64,000 nt of DNA from Chitinophagales bacterium (lineage in GTDB: Bacteria; Bacteroidota; Bacteroidia; Chitinophagales; Chitinophagaceae): contig JAATFP010000054.1 of NCBI GenBank assembly GCA_015655125.1, forward strand, positions 1 to 64,000, written 5' to 3'. A program made the position numbers and the translations under genes. This document shows positions 16,389 through 25,815 of this stretch, piece after piece. Within the stretch, counting starts at the first letter, position 1, and every line of letters begins with the position of its first letter. The notes beneath the pieces are model-generated. The model searched no databases. It saw nothing but the letters and a program-made list of their open reading frames with translations, and was not told the origin of the DNA.

Positions 16389-17986
16389 ATGAGATTAATC
16401 AAAACTTTATTGACAGGATGCCTGCTATTTCTTTTTGCCGTAGTGTATATATCCTGCAAAAAAACAGACTCCCTTTCAGTTCCAGGTAAAGAACCTACAG
16501 AAATAACCTCAAAGTTTTTCGACGGTTACAGATCTTCCGGCCCAACGGAACAAAAACTTGTGAACTACTTCAAACGAAGAAACGAGAAGACTCATTTTGT
16601 TGTTGAAACGGTCTCCAGGATAGGATATCCGCATTGGGATAAAGCTATCGTTACAACGAAATTAAATCCCAGTAAACGTGGTAACGATTCGCTTCAAACC
16701 TATTACGTTCCTTTTGTTCAGGATCCAGACAGTTCAGTAAATGCTGTCATGGTAGTAAAAATCTCCGGTGCCGATACGACTTTTTTCTACAGGCAAAGTT
16801 GGGAATATACCGGAATGGAAAATGACAGTACTAATGCTGGGAATGAAGCAGCAACCTTTGCAACTTTTTTCATGACGCTGGATCAGGCTGTATTTGGTTG
16901 GAGGAAATTTAAGATATTGGATTCCACTCTCTTCCGGCACGATAACCACAGGGCCGAATACGTCAAATTTGATTCTATCCCTTTTACTCCTGTAAATAAT
17001 CTTTTGACGACCGTAGTGCTCTGTCAGGATATGCAAATCTCTTTCAACAATTGTCCTAATCCCGGTCAGTGCGCGGGGCCGGGAGGCAGTTGCGACAGAT
17101 GTTTGCAATATTGTACTTCTTCAATATCCTACGAATATTGCTGGGAAGGCGTTGTTGACGCCCCTGGCACTAGTGGTGGTGGAACCGGCACCGGAGGAGG
17201 GGGAGGAGATGGTGATGGAGATACTCCACCACCGTGTGGCTCTGTTGAAAATCGTCAGAGGATACCATGTCCGCCTCCAGGTGGTGGCTGGATACCTGCA
17301 GAAGACGTAGGTTATGTTGCGCCATCATCAATAGTTTCGGTCAGTACTAGCGAAATAACCGATCAATGTCTTTTGGATATTCTCCAACCAATCAATGACA
17401 ATGAGATGCTGGATTATCTCTTACGGGCTTATAACGAAAATGGCTTGCCCAATGTTAGTGGTACAACAAGGAAGCATCAGATATACTATCACATAGACAA
17501 TTCATTGGTTGATAATAATGGCTTTCCAACACCCGCATCCTCAGCAGTAACTACACTCGCGAACGGCACCAAGAAAATTGATGTTTATCTGAACACAACT
17601 TTTTCCCCGGTGCAACTAACGAATGGGTTTCAGCAGTAGTTTTGCACGAGTTAATGCATGGTTTTATTGTGGCAGCGAAACCTAACGCTAGTGCGGGCAC
17701 ACTTGCTCAGCAAACACATTTTCAACATACGTATATGTGGGATATGAAAACACCTATTTCTGTTTGGCACATTCTCAAAGATCTGTATCCGGGGATTGAT
17801 GATCACGAAGCAATTGCATTAGGTATGGTGAGTCTGACTGATGTTTACATGGACCCCACAACAAATTTGCCATATCCCGCAAAAAACCAGTATGCAATTG
17901 ATAACTATTCTCAAAATATAGCTGCGGCAGTGGGTACTGAACATGATTACCGAACTGCTCTAAAGGGCACACCTTATTGTCATTAA
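16389..17986 (+). pseudogene. Secreted HExxH metalloprotease-like lipoprotein, split by a frameshift
   Basis: The start at 16389 gives a lipoprotein signal MRLIKTLLTGCLLFLFAVVY followed by lipobox ISCKK. The body has a Bacteroidota-specific N-terminal domain, a Cys-rich segment (NNCPNPGQCAGPGG, CDRCLQYC) and a Gly/Asp-rich linker (GGGTGTGGGGGDGDGD). The frame stops at 17637, but in another frame GATNEWVSAVVLHELMHGFI continues straight on, with the zinc-protease motif HELMH and a possible third ligand in DDHEAIALG. One missing T in the T5C4 tract at 17600-17608 restores a single protein of about 530 residues. Either a sequencing slip, a recent pseudogene or a slippage-controlled gene. It would be a surface or periplasmic protease; substrate unknown. 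Confidence 0.78.
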
Positions 17987-17997
17987 ACAATCAAATT

Positions 17998-18516
17998 ATG
18001 AAAAATATAGTCTTAATAGCTGGTATAATTTGTCTGATTCCATTTTGCAGCAATGCACAAACTAATCTAAAGGTAAAAACCGCAGACGGCAAATCGACTG
18101 GGTATCAGGAATATTTTGACAGTATTCACAAAGCAAAGACCATTCCGGCGCCGGCTATAACTAAATCAAGTCAGGCATTCGTTGCGGTTAGTTTTGGAGA
18201 CGATTCTAAAATTAAGGCAATTGAAATCCAAAATGTTCCAGACGTTACTTGGGAACCTGAAGCCGAGAAGTATGTGAAATCTATGCTATACAGTGTCGGG
18301 TCGAATTGGGATCTGACGAGTTTGAATCCATTTTCTCCCGGTTCAGATATTAAAGTGATGTTTTTTATTTCTGTAATGAAATATGATCAGGATCTGAAGG
18401 AAAAGGCCCTTGAAAGTTCTAAGGCATCAGAATTTGGAGTTCTTGAACTTGAGAAATATCCGATATACAAAGGAATAGCACCAATGTCCGAACTTGGTTT
18501 ATCATTTGGATTTTAG
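17998..18516 (+). CDS. Secreted hypothetical protein
   Basis: 172 residues with a type I signal peptide MKNIVLIAGIICLIPFCSNA cleaved before QTNLK. The mature part, around AFVAVSFGDDSKIKAIEIQN and VTWEPEAEKYVKSML, vaguely recalls the C-terminal domain of energy-transducing TonB-like proteins but lacks a clear signature, so I give no function. I choose the ATG at 17998 because the signal peptide begins there. It starts 12 bases after the metalloprotease frame and is presumably co-transcribed with it, which suggests a partner or inhibitor role (inference). Confidence 0.75.
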   Translation: MKNIVLIAGIICLIPFCSNAQTNLKVKTADGKSTGYQEYFDSIHKAKTIPAPAITKSSQAFVAVSFGDDSKIKAIEIQNVPDVTWEPEAEKYVKSMLYSVGSNWDLTSLNPFSPGSDIKVMFFISVMKYDQDLKEKALESSKASEFGVLELEKYPIYKGIAPMSELGLSFGF

Positions 18517-18615
18517 GTGATTAGATTCATAAATATTAACACCCGCAAACGCGTCTGTTTTTTATGAATAGGGTTTGAAAATGTAAGCCTTAGAATAATT
18601 TTTACGGCACTGCAG

Positions 18616-18679
18616 TTCGTTGGTGGATAACAATGGCTTTCCAACACCCGCATCCTCTGCAGTAGTTCTGCACGAGTGG
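18616..18679 (+). pseudogene. Relic of a second metalloprotease-like gene copy
   Basis: Encodes SLVDNNGFPTPASSAVVLHE, matching two separate parts of the upstream gene (17502-17549 and 17630-17650) joined at a shared TC(A/T)GCAGTA. The parent carries the direct repeat TCAGCAGTA at 17541 and 17630, so the relic looks like a paralogue that lost the intervening 89 bases by recombination between them. Sequence differs by several silent changes, so it is not an assembly echo. Confidence 0.75.
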
Positions 18680-18793
18680 CTCATTTATGTATACTGTAAA
18701 TAGACAAGGAATTGACGTAGATGAAAAATCTAAGATGAGGGCAGTAACACAAGGAGATATGCAGCAGCCATAAAATTCCTTTGAAGTAGTGAT

Positions 18794-18832
18794 AAATGTG
18801 AAAATCCTCTATTTTAGAGGCTTTCACATTTA
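18794..18832. terminator. Stem-loop between convergent genes
   Basis: AAATGTGAAAATCCTCT / AGAGGCTTTCACATTT arms around ATTTT with one bulge. It could terminate transcription from either side. Confidence 0.55.
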
Positions 18833-19000
18833 TGTCCCACATTGTAAGTAATACCCATTTTTTGCGGTGCTTTGTTTTTCGCGCGCGAAAAATATTTTGA
18901 ACACTGATTTTTATAACGACTACGACTTATATAATTCTCTGCATCTAATAATTATAAAATCAGTGTTCCGAAATTTTTATCAAAGGCAGAAATTTAATGT

Positions 19001-21583
19001 TTATTTTTTCTTCGGGGCAGCTTTCTTAACAGCCGTCTTTTTAGGCGCGGCTTTTTTTGCTGCTGCTTTTTTCTTCGCCGGCGCTTTTTTATCGAATGCT
19101 TTTGGTTCCTGGGCAACAATCATTTTTTTAACTTCCTCTAATGGAAGTTCTGCAGCTTCTTCAGGCGTCATCTTCTTATTATCCTTGTTCAATCCAAGTT
19201 TCAGCATTTTTTTGTTCCAGCGGATGAACGGCCCCCAACGGCCGTTTTCGATGGCGATCTTTTCCTCCGGCCATTGTTGTATAAAGCGATTGCTTTCTTT
19301 CTCCAGTTTCTTTTCAATCAACTCGTCGCAATCTTTCTGCGTCAGTTCGTCAAAATTGTATGCGCGTGGAATATTGATGAACAGGTCGTTCCATTTTATA
19401 AATGGACCGAATCTTCCTTTGCCTTTTGTAACAGGCTTGTCCCGGTAAAAACCGATCGGTGCATCTTCTATTTGTTTGGCGCCAATTACTTCTATGGCGC
19501 GCTGCAAGTCAACTTCCGTCGGCTCTTCGCCTTTTGGCAGCGAAATAAATTGTTCGCCCCATTTCACATAAGGCCCAAAACGACCGATATTAACCGAAAC
19601 TTCCAGCCCCTCATATTCACCCAGCATCAGTGGCAATTTAAACAGATCCATCGCCTCTTCCAGGGTGATCGTTTCGATGCTTTGCGATGATTTCAACTTT
19701 GCAAACTTTGGCTTTTCTTCATCATTTTGTGAACCTACCTGCACCATCGGGCCGTACCGGCCCATGCGCGCGCTGATAGGCTTACCATCTTCTGCAACGC
19801 CCAGAACTCTTTCGCCTACGGCGCGTTCGGCGGTTTCTAGTGTATGTTCAACACCGCTATGGAACGGTGTGTAAAAGTCGCCCACCATTTTGTTCCAGAC
19901 CATTTTTCCATCGGCGATTTCATCAAATTCCTTTTCGATATTTGCCGTAAATGAATAGTCCATCACATTCGTAAAATGTTGATTCAGAAAATCAGTTACC
20001 ACCAATCCAAGATCAGTAGGAAACAACTTTGATTTTTCGGCCCCTGTATTTTCCGTTTCCGTCACTTTTTTTATCTGGTCATCTTTGAGTTTCAATACGC
20101 GGTATTCCCGGCGCGTACCTTCTTTGTCTTTTTTCTCCACGTACGTCCTCTTGATGATCGTCGAGATCGTTGGCGCATATGTACTCGGGCGGCCGATGCC
20201 GAGTTCTTCCAGTTTTTTCACCAGTGACGCTTCTGTATAACGCGCACTGTGCCTGGTGAATTTTTCAGTGGCCGTCATTTGCCTGAAGTCGAGCGATTGG
20301 CCCACAGTAAGATTGGGTAAGCGGCTTTCGTCGCCTTCATCGCCTTCTTCCTCATCCGTACTTTCAAGATATACTTTCAGGAACCCATCAAACTTCAGCA
20401 CTTCACCGGTTGCTGTGAGTTCATCATTATTGGTGCTGATATTTATTTTGGCCGTTGTTTTTTCAAATTCCGCATCGCTCATTTGCGAAGCGATCGTACG
20501 TTTCCAGATCAGTTCATACAAGCGATTGAGTTCCGGATCATTCACCGTATGATTTTCCATATATGTGGGGCGGATGGCCTCATGCGCTTCCTGTGCGCTC
20601 TCGTTTTTATTTTTGTATTTACGAACCTGCAGGTATTTAGCGCCGTAGCTTTTATTGATCTCGGCTTTTATCGCGTCCATGGCCGTATCGCTGAGGTTCA
20701 CGCTATCGGTACGCATATAGGTGATCTTACCACTTTCGTACAGCCGTTGCGCCAGTAACATGGTTTTACTTACCCCATACCCCAATTTACGGCTTGCTTC
20801 CTGCTGAAGCGTAGAAGTAGTAAAAGGCGCTGCCGGCGTTCGTTTGCCCGGTCTTACCTGTACGTCTTTTACGGTATATTTAGCGCCGACGCAGCTTTCA
20901 AGAAATTTTTCAGCATCCTCGGCGTAGTTGTATTTTGCCCCTTCGGCTTTGAAAGAAACCGTTCTGTCGTTAAGATCTGTTGCCGCCAGTAAAGCTTCCA
21001 CTTTAAAACTGCTTACCGGTTTAAACTGGTTGATCTCCCGTTCTTTTTCGGCAATTAATTTTACCGCAACACTCTGCACGCGGCCGGCGCTGAGGCCACC
21101 TTTCTGGCCGATCTTTCGCCACAGCACAGGACTTAATTCGAACCCCACAATGCGATCCAGCACACGGCGTGCCTGCTGCGCATTTACAAGGTCCATATTA
21201 ATGGTACGCGGGTTCTGCACCGCCTTCTCGATGGCCGGCTTGGTAATTTCGTGGAACACAATGCGTTTTGTTGTCTTCGGATCGAGATTGAGTACTTCCG
21301 CAAGGTGCCAGCTGATGCTTTCTCCCTCGCGGTCCTCATCCGATGCCAGCCATATTTCCTGACTTTTTTTTGCAAGGCTTTTCAGTTCGCTTACCACCTT
21401 GGTTTTGTCGGGTGATACGATATATTTTGGCGTGAAATTATTGCCTATATCAATCCCCATATCGTTTTTTTCGAGGTCGCGGATGTGACCATAACAACTT
21501 TTCACCTCGAAATCTTTTCCAAGAATGCCTTCGATTGTTTTCGCTTTCGCCGGACTTTCTACTATTAATAAGTTTTTCGCCAT
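19001..21583 (-). CDS. topA: DNA topoisomerase I with Lys/Ala-rich tail
   Basis: 860 residues. The Toprim domain opens with VESPAKAKTIEGILGKDFEV and contains DEDREGESISWHL (acidic metal site). The catalytic Tyr is in GKITYMRTDSVNLS. Four C-terminal repeats of the GRFGP(Y/F)(V/I)KW type (for example GRFGPYVKWGEQFISLPKG) replace the zinc ribbons of the E. coli enzyme. The extreme C-terminus is a histone-H1-like tail built from KKAAPKK units. It relaxes negative supercoils. It is monocistronic, with 243 bases upstream holding only short low-complexity text. Confidence 0.97.
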   Translation of the reverse strand: MAKNLLIVESPAKAKTIEGILGKDFEVKSCYGHIRDLEKNDMGIDIGNNFTPKYIVSPDKTKVVSELKSLAKKSQEIWLASDEDREGESISWHLAEVLNLDPKTTKRIVFHEITKPAIEKAVQNPRTINMDLVNAQQARRVLDRIVGFELSPVLWRKIGQKGGLSAGRVQSVAVKLIAEKEREINQFKPVSSFKVEALLAATDLNDRTVSFKAEGAKYNYAEDAEKFLESCVGAKYTVKDVQVRPGKRTPAAPFTTSTLQQEASRKLGYGVSKTMLLAQRLYESGKITYMRTDSVNLSDTAMDAIKAEINKSYGAKYLQVRKYKNKNESAQEAHEAIRPTYMENHTVNDPELNRLYELIWKRTIASQMSDAEFEKTTAKINISTNNDELTATGEVLKFDGFLKVYLESTDEEEGDEGDESRLPNLTVGQSLDFRQMTATEKFTRHSARYTEASLVKKLEELGIGRPSTYAPTISTIIKRTYVEKKDKEGTRREYRVLKLKDDQIKKVTETENTGAEKSKLFPTDLGLVVTDFLNQHFTNVMDYSFTANIEKEFDEIADGKMVWNKMVGDFYTPFHSGVEHTLETAERAVGERVLGVAEDGKPISARMGRYGPMVQVGSQNDEEKPKFAKLKSSQSIETITLEEAMDLFKLPLMLGEYEGLEVSVNIGRFGPYVKWGEQFISLPKGEEPTEVDLQRAIEVIGAKQIEDAPIGFYRDKPVTKGKGRFGPFIKWNDLFINIPRAYNFDELTQKDCDELIEKKLEKESNRFIQQWPEEKIAIENGRWGPFIRWNKKMLKLGLNKDNKKMTPEEAAELPLEEVKKMIVAQEPKAFDKKAPAKKKAAAKKAAPKKTAVKKAAPKKK

Positions 21584-21826
21584 TTTCGTTTTTTAAATGA
21601 TCACCGCTCTTGTTCACTTTGCTTGTCTAAATTCAGCTCCGGAATTTTTCCGGTAAGACAGGAGGGCATTTTTCAAGTTTGCTCCGGTTCATGTGCCGCT
21701 AATCGCCGCCGCCGGCTATCAATTCACTCATTCACCCATTGACTCATTCGCCTAATTTCCCTGCAATATTAGTTTAAAATTGAAAAATCAACATTTTTCT
21801 TCTGTAAAGCTGCTTTGTTTTGATCG

Positions 21827-22672
21827 TTATAAAAAATTAACGACTGCGTTTTTTACTGCTTCATCTCTGTATATTTTCCGGTGTCCGAGATGTTTTGTGA
21901 TCATGAATTGAACATTGGACGGCGCATCTTCTTTTACCTTCAATGCGTCGCGTAGCGGCGTAATGTTATCGTCTTCATCGTGTATCCATAAAACTTTGGC
22001 CCTGATATTTTTAATGGCACGGCGGATGGAGAACCATTCGGCCGGGTGTCCGCTTATATTAAATATCTCTTCTTTAAGCGCGGTTTTTAATTGTTGGTTC
22101 CGGAGTCCGAGCATTTTAAACGCGTCATCGATCGCCGTAACGGTTTCCGTGGCTGGCGCGATGAGTACCAGCGAAGTATTTTCATCGTGGGGAAGTTCTT
22201 CCAGCGCCAGTGAAACGGCTATTCCGCCAAAGGAATGTGCCATATAGCTTTGAAACGGGCCATATAATTCCGCTGCCTTCATGATCATCCGGCTATAATC
22301 CAGCGCATTCACCTGTTTGCCTTCACTTATGCCGTGAGCCGGTGCATCAAAGGCCAGCACTTCATAATCCCTGGCCATGAGGTCGCTCGCATACCGGTGA
22401 AAATTTTTGCAGCTGGACGAAAAGCCATGTAATATCAGCACCTTATGCGGTCGCGGATGATTAAGGCGAAAACCTTTCACTATTGCATTATTTACGGTAA
22501 ATTCAAGTGGTTCTCCGCTATCCATTATGGTTATTTTGTTGTTTATTGCAGCCGGAAACGGTGTACAAAAAATCTTAAAAGCTTCTTTTCCTGCCCTCCG
22601 TTTGTTGATGACCGATAGCAGGTTGAGTTTTGTACGTATGAATAAAAAAGCTAATTTTTTTTTAAATCTCAT
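21827..22672 (-). CDS. Alpha/beta hydrolase
   Basis: 281 residues. HGFSSSCKNFHRYA forms the oxyanion loop, AHSFGG holds the nucleophile Ser near residue 147, and the acid and base are probably Asp in WIHDEDDNITP and His in KHLGHRKIYRD. An amphipathic basic N-terminus precedes the domain. It hydrolyses an ester or related bond of unknown substrate. It is divergent from the DUF2520 gene with only 20 bases between start codons, so both promoters overlap the coding ends. Confidence 0.9.
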   Translation of the reverse strand: MRFKKKLAFLFIRTKLNLLSVINKRRAGKEAFKIFCTPFPAAINNKITIMDSGEPLEFTVNNAIVKGFRLNHPRPHKVLILHGFSSSCKNFHRYASDLMARDYEVLAFDAPAHGISEGKQVNALDYSRMIMKAAELYGPFQSYMAHSFGGIAVSLALEELPHDENTSLVLIAPATETVTAIDDAFKMLGLRNQQLKTALKEEIFNISGHPAEWFSIRRAIKNIRAKVLWIHDEDDNITPLRDALKVKEDAPSNVQFMITKHLGHRKIYRDEAVKNAVVNFL

Positions 22673-22692
22673 ATCAACAAAGATATAAACTT

Positions 22693-23448
22693 ATGAAGGT
22701 AGTATTGGTAGGGGCGGGTAATGTTGCCACGATCCTGGGGCGTTTGTTAACGGCGAATCTTCACCAGGTAGTGCAGGTGATCAGTCGCAATATCTTTCAT
22801 GCGAAGGAACTTGCCGACGAGTTCGGTGCTGCATATATCGATTTTGGCGGCGAGGCAGACCTGACCGCCGATATATTCATCATCGCCACTACGGATGCAA
22901 GTCTGACCGACAATTTCGCTCATTTTAAAACCGGGGAAAAATTAGTGGTGCATACTGCCGGTTCTGTGTCCAAAGATGTACTGCAAAAAATCTCATCCAA
23001 TTACGGCGTTTTATATCCGTTGCAATCTCTGCGCAAGGAACTGACGGAAATCCCGCCGATCCCATTTTTAGTGGATGGTAACAGCGAAGCCACCAAGGCC
23101 TGGCTAAAGGAGTTTGCCGGGACGTTTTCAAACAATGTGAAGGAAGCCTCCGATGAAGAGAGGTTGAAACTGCATACAGCCGCAGTGATTGTAAGCAATT
23201 TTACCAACCATCTTTACGCGATCGCGGAAGAGTTCTGCGGAAAGGAGCATGTAGATTTCGACCTGCTGAAGCCGCTGATCATGGAAACGGCACACCGCAT
23301 CGAACATGCATCGCCAACCGAAGTTCAGACAGGGCCGGCGGTTCGGAAGGACATTCATACGCTCGATAAACATTTGCGGACGCTGAGTGGTTATCCAAAG
23401 CTGAGAACGACGTACATGAGGTTGACAGATAGTATTATGAACCCTTAG
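22693..23448 (+). CDS. Rossmann-like and DUF2520 domain protein
   Basis: 251 residues. N-terminal Rossmann domain MKVVLVGAGNVATILGRLL (NAD(P)-binding GxGxxA), then IFIIATTDASL and YPLQSLRKELTEIP, as in ketopantoate- and pyrroline-carboxylate-reductase-like proteins. The C-terminal helical DUF2520 domain includes HTAAVIVSNFTNHLYAIAEE. Probably a cytoplasmic NAD(P)-dependent oxidoreductase, substrate not known. Divergent from the alpha/beta hydrolase. Confidence 0.92.
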   Translation: MKVVLVGAGNVATILGRLLTANLHQVVQVISRNIFHAKELADEFGAAYIDFGGEADLTADIFIIATTDASLTDNFAHFKTGEKLVVHTAGSVSKDVLQKISSNYGVLYPLQSLRKELTEIPPIPFLVDGNSEATKAWLKEFAGTFSNNVKEASDEERLKLHTAAVIVSNFTNHLYAIAEEFCGKEHVDFDLLKPLIMETAHRIEHASPTEVQTGPAVRKDIHTLDKHLRTLSGYPKLRTTYMRLTDSIMNP

Positions 23449-23561
23449 ATGTAATGGGAATTTTATAATCAAGATTGATGATTTGTACGCTTCACATGGC
23501 TTTTATAATTGCCATTGTAATGAATTAAAAACACTATCCGTTATAACATTATCCATTAAAA

Positions 23562-24215
23562 TTATTTGTACGGGAAAATAATATCCGTTTGAATCTTATA
23601 AGCATCTATTTTCTTTCCATTTTTATCAAACGGGTCGCCGACATATACCTCGTAAGGTGGTAAGGTCTTTTTCTTTTTGTGTGATTTGAAATAATCGTTC
23701 AATGCTTCATAAGCTATGGGAGTGAGTTCATACGGGCCGAAAAAATGCGCCACTACCGCACTGTCGCCGCCAATATTTTTGATGAAGGTTCCTTTGGGAA
23801 GTTTTTTTGGCGCCTTGTCAACCGGAAAGCCGGCTTCGAAAAAGAAAGGTGATTTTTGTGCCTTATACCATGCAATGGGTGCGCCGATAACCTTGATCTT
23901 GTTTTCCACCGTAAGTTTTGACAACCGGATGTAGATAGCTGCGAGCTTTCCACTGATCCTGTCGCTTGTGATGGTGCTGTCTTTTACATACAATATAGTT
24001 TGTTTTGCAGCAACCGTATCAGCTATATTGATCACGGGAGGCCGTTTTGCCGGCAGGGCTGATGGCCCGGGACCAGCTGCGGTTTTCTTCTTTTCAGAAA
24101 CGGGCCTAGCGGCACTTCCGGTTTCCTTGTTCTTTGTTTTGCATGAAGAAAGCCCGGCAGCGGTGAAGCAGCAGAGCAGTATGGATGCAAAAGTAATTTT
24201 GTATCTGTTGATCAT
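23562..24215 (-). CDS. Lipoprotein with GyrI/AraC-effector-binding-like domain
   Basis: 217 residues from the ATG at 24215; a longer frame upstream exists, but this start puts a lipoprotein signal MINRYKITFASILLCCFTAA, then GLSSCK, at the N-terminus. A low-complexity Lys/Pro/Ala linker follows. The C-terminal half (PSFF-like FEAGFPVDKAPKKLPKG, VVAHFFGPYELTPIAYEAL, then PYEVYVGDPFD) has the two-repeat SHS2 pattern of GyrI-like effector-binding domains. In a surface lipoprotein this could be a small-molecule sensor or binder; that is inference. Confidence 0.8.
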   Translation of the reverse strand: MINRYKITFASILLCCFTAAGLSSCKTKNKETGSAARPVSEKKKTAAGPGPSALPAKRPPVINIADTVAAKQTILYVKDSTITSDRISGKLAAIYIRLSKLTVENKIKVIGAPIAWYKAQKSPFFFEAGFPVDKAPKKLPKGTFIKNIGGDSAVVAHFFGPYELTPIAYEALNDYFKSHKKKKTLPPYEVYVGDPFDKNGKKIDAYKIQTDIIFPYK

Positions 24216-24362
24216 TAAAGGGATATTAAGAATTTGATAGCGCCTGTATAGCATGCAGATCCCACGGGCCTTGGCAATATAGGCATTATGTTTTAATATA
24301 TTGAAATTCAGATTTTCCTTAATTGGTAATTTACAGTAATTTCGCAATCCGAAATTTGTATT

Positions 24363-24701
24363 ATGTATAATATTACGTTTAAGTTTGAGCAGAAAGGATT
24401 GGAGCCGGTCACTATTGAAAATGTAGAAGCAGATCAGTCGATATTAGAAGTAGCTTTGAAGAACGATATTGAATCGCATCATAACTGCGGCGGTGTTTGT
24501 GCCTGTAGTACCTGTCATTTATATCTTGAAAAAGGAGAAGATCTTGTGGAAGAGTTGAGCGACCGCGAAGAGGATTTCATCGATCGCGCGGTAAATCCGA
24601 GATTGACTTCGAGATTGGGTTGCCAGTGCATTTTGCAAAGCGATGGCAGCGGAAATATCGAAGTGACATTGCCGGATCAATCCCAGTTTTTCGGGGAATA
24701 G
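24363..24701 (+). CDS. fdx: 2Fe-2S ferredoxin, adrenodoxin type
   Basis: 112 residues. The cluster loop HNCGGVCACSTCHLYLEKGE gives Cys-x5-Cys-x2-Cys and the fourth ligand comes from RLGCQCIL, as in ISC-type/adrenodoxin ferredoxins. ELSDREEDFIDRA is the acidic partner-binding helix. It carries electrons in Fe-S cluster assembly or to a monooxygenase. The next gene is iscX, supporting the Fe-S assembly role, but no iscS/iscU/hscA lies in the window. Confidence 0.93.
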   Translation: MYNITFKFEQKGLEPVTIENVEADQSILEVALKNDIESHHNCGGVCACSTCHLYLEKGEDLVEELSDREEDFIDRAVNPRLTSRLGCQCILQSDGSGNIEVTLPDQSQFFGE

Positions 24702-24855
24702 ATGAAGACAGGTTTAGTGTTTAGAGATTAGTGGTTATATAAAAACTGCATTGAGTTCACACCTAACCCTAAACATTAAACCACAAGCCCCCGTTCAAAA
24801 CCGGAAACAAATTGTATTTTTAAGTCAACATGAGCGCAACAGCGCATTCTATATT

Positions 24856-25092
24856 ATGACATTTGAGCCTCCTATTCACTGGAACGATTACGAAGACATC
24901 GCGATCAAACTGTATGAAAAATTCGGCGATGCTTTCGATGAGAGCAAGATCTACCGCATTCGTTTTACCGACCTGCACAAGTGGGTACTTGAATTGCCGC
25001 ATTTCGCGGGCAAGGCGGAAGAAAGCACGGAAGGGCACCTCGAAATGATCCAGAGTTCCTGGGTGTATGAATGGCGCGATGGCCAGAAATAG
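24856..25092 (+). CDS. iscX: IscX-like Fe-S cluster assembly protein
   Basis: 78 residues from the ATG at 24856, starting MTFEPPIHWNDYEDIAIKLY. The IscX hallmark RFTDLHKWVLEL (E. coli RFTDMHQW) and an acidic helix are present. IscX binds IscS and modulates cluster assembly as an iron-dependent regulator. The upstream extension to 24751 is rejected because it lies in low-complexity spacer DNA and gives no homologous sequence. About 150 bases separate it from ferredoxin. Confidence 0.92.
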   Translation: MTFEPPIHWNDYEDIAIKLYEKFGDAFDESKIYRIRFTDLHKWVLELPHFAGKAEESTEGHLEMIQSSWVYEWRDGQK

Positions 25093-25236
25093 AGCCGCGT
25101 AGCAGATTAGCTGCCTTCGGCCTGTTTAGACGGTCAGGCGAAAAGAAAAATTCTTTGGAAATTTCACCCATTGACCCATTGACTGCTTCCGAAAAAAAGA
25201 GTCTCTCTGAAGATTTCATTATTTACCATTCACGAC

Positions 25237-25758
25237 ATGAACGTGCTAGCAAATTTCCGGTTAATCAAAACTTTCGTTCTCGATGTTGACGGCGTTCTCA
25301 CCGACGGTTCATTAATTTTGCTGAATGACGGGCAGATGGCCCGTACAATGAATATCAAAGATGGGTATGCGCTGCAACTTGCTGTAAAAAAAGGGTACAG
25401 GATATTGGTCATTTCCGGCGGAACTTCAGAAGCCGTGAGGATGCGGCTGGAAAAATTGGGCGTAACCAACATTCATATGTCTGTGAAAAATAAGCAACAG
25501 GTTCTTATTGATTATATAAGGGAGCATAAACTTGATGCTTCCGAAGTGTTGTATATGGGCGATGATGTGCCGGATGTTGCGCCAATGAAACTTGCCGGCC
25601 TTGCCTGCTGCCCGGCCGATGCTGCTATTGAAGTGAAGAATATCAGTCATTACGTTTCTTATATCGATGGCGGTAGAGGCTGTGTTCGCGAAGTGATAGA
25701 AAAAGTACTGCTGCTCAACAATGATTGGAACGATAATTCGTTGACGGCTTCCATCTGA
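25237..25758 (+). CDS. kdsC: KDO-8-phosphate phosphatase-like HAD hydrolase
   Basis: 173 residues, typical KdsC length with no cap domain. Motif I is FVLDVDGVLTDGSL (nucleophile and general-acid Asp), motif II VISGGTS, and the metal Asp lies in YMGDDVPDVAPM. KdsC releases phosphate from KDO-8-P in lipopolysaccharide core synthesis. It is followed closely by a UbiA prenyltransferase and maf on the same strand. Confidence 0.93.
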   Translation: MNVLANFRLIKTFVLDVDGVLTDGSLILLNDGQMARTMNIKDGYALQLAVKKGYRILVISGGTSEAVRMRLEKLGVTNIHMSVKNKQQVLIDYIREHKLDASEVLYMGDDVPDVAPMKLAGLACCPADAAIEVKNISHYVSYIDGGRGCVREVIEKVLLLNNDWNDNSLTASI

Positions 25759-25815
25759 TTTATTTATCATTTTTCGTTGCCGCTCTTTCCGTATTTTTGG
25801 CAACCTAATTCTACA

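Larger units (their letters stand above)
18517..19000. other. 484 bp intergenic region with a gene relic and a hairpin
   Basis: Contains the relic at 18616-18679 and a stem-loop at 18794-18832. The rest shows no coding signal. Confidence 0.5.

Noticed and set aside
17171-17230. Short Gly/Asp-rich tandem codons resembling a repeat array
   Set aside because: It is a flexible linker inside the metalloprotease-like lipoprotein, not a CRISPR or satellite array.
18867-19448. 193-codon plus-strand frame with Ala/Phe-rich stretches
   Set aside because: Antisense of the topA Lys/Ala-rich tail, which produces the low-complexity sequence.
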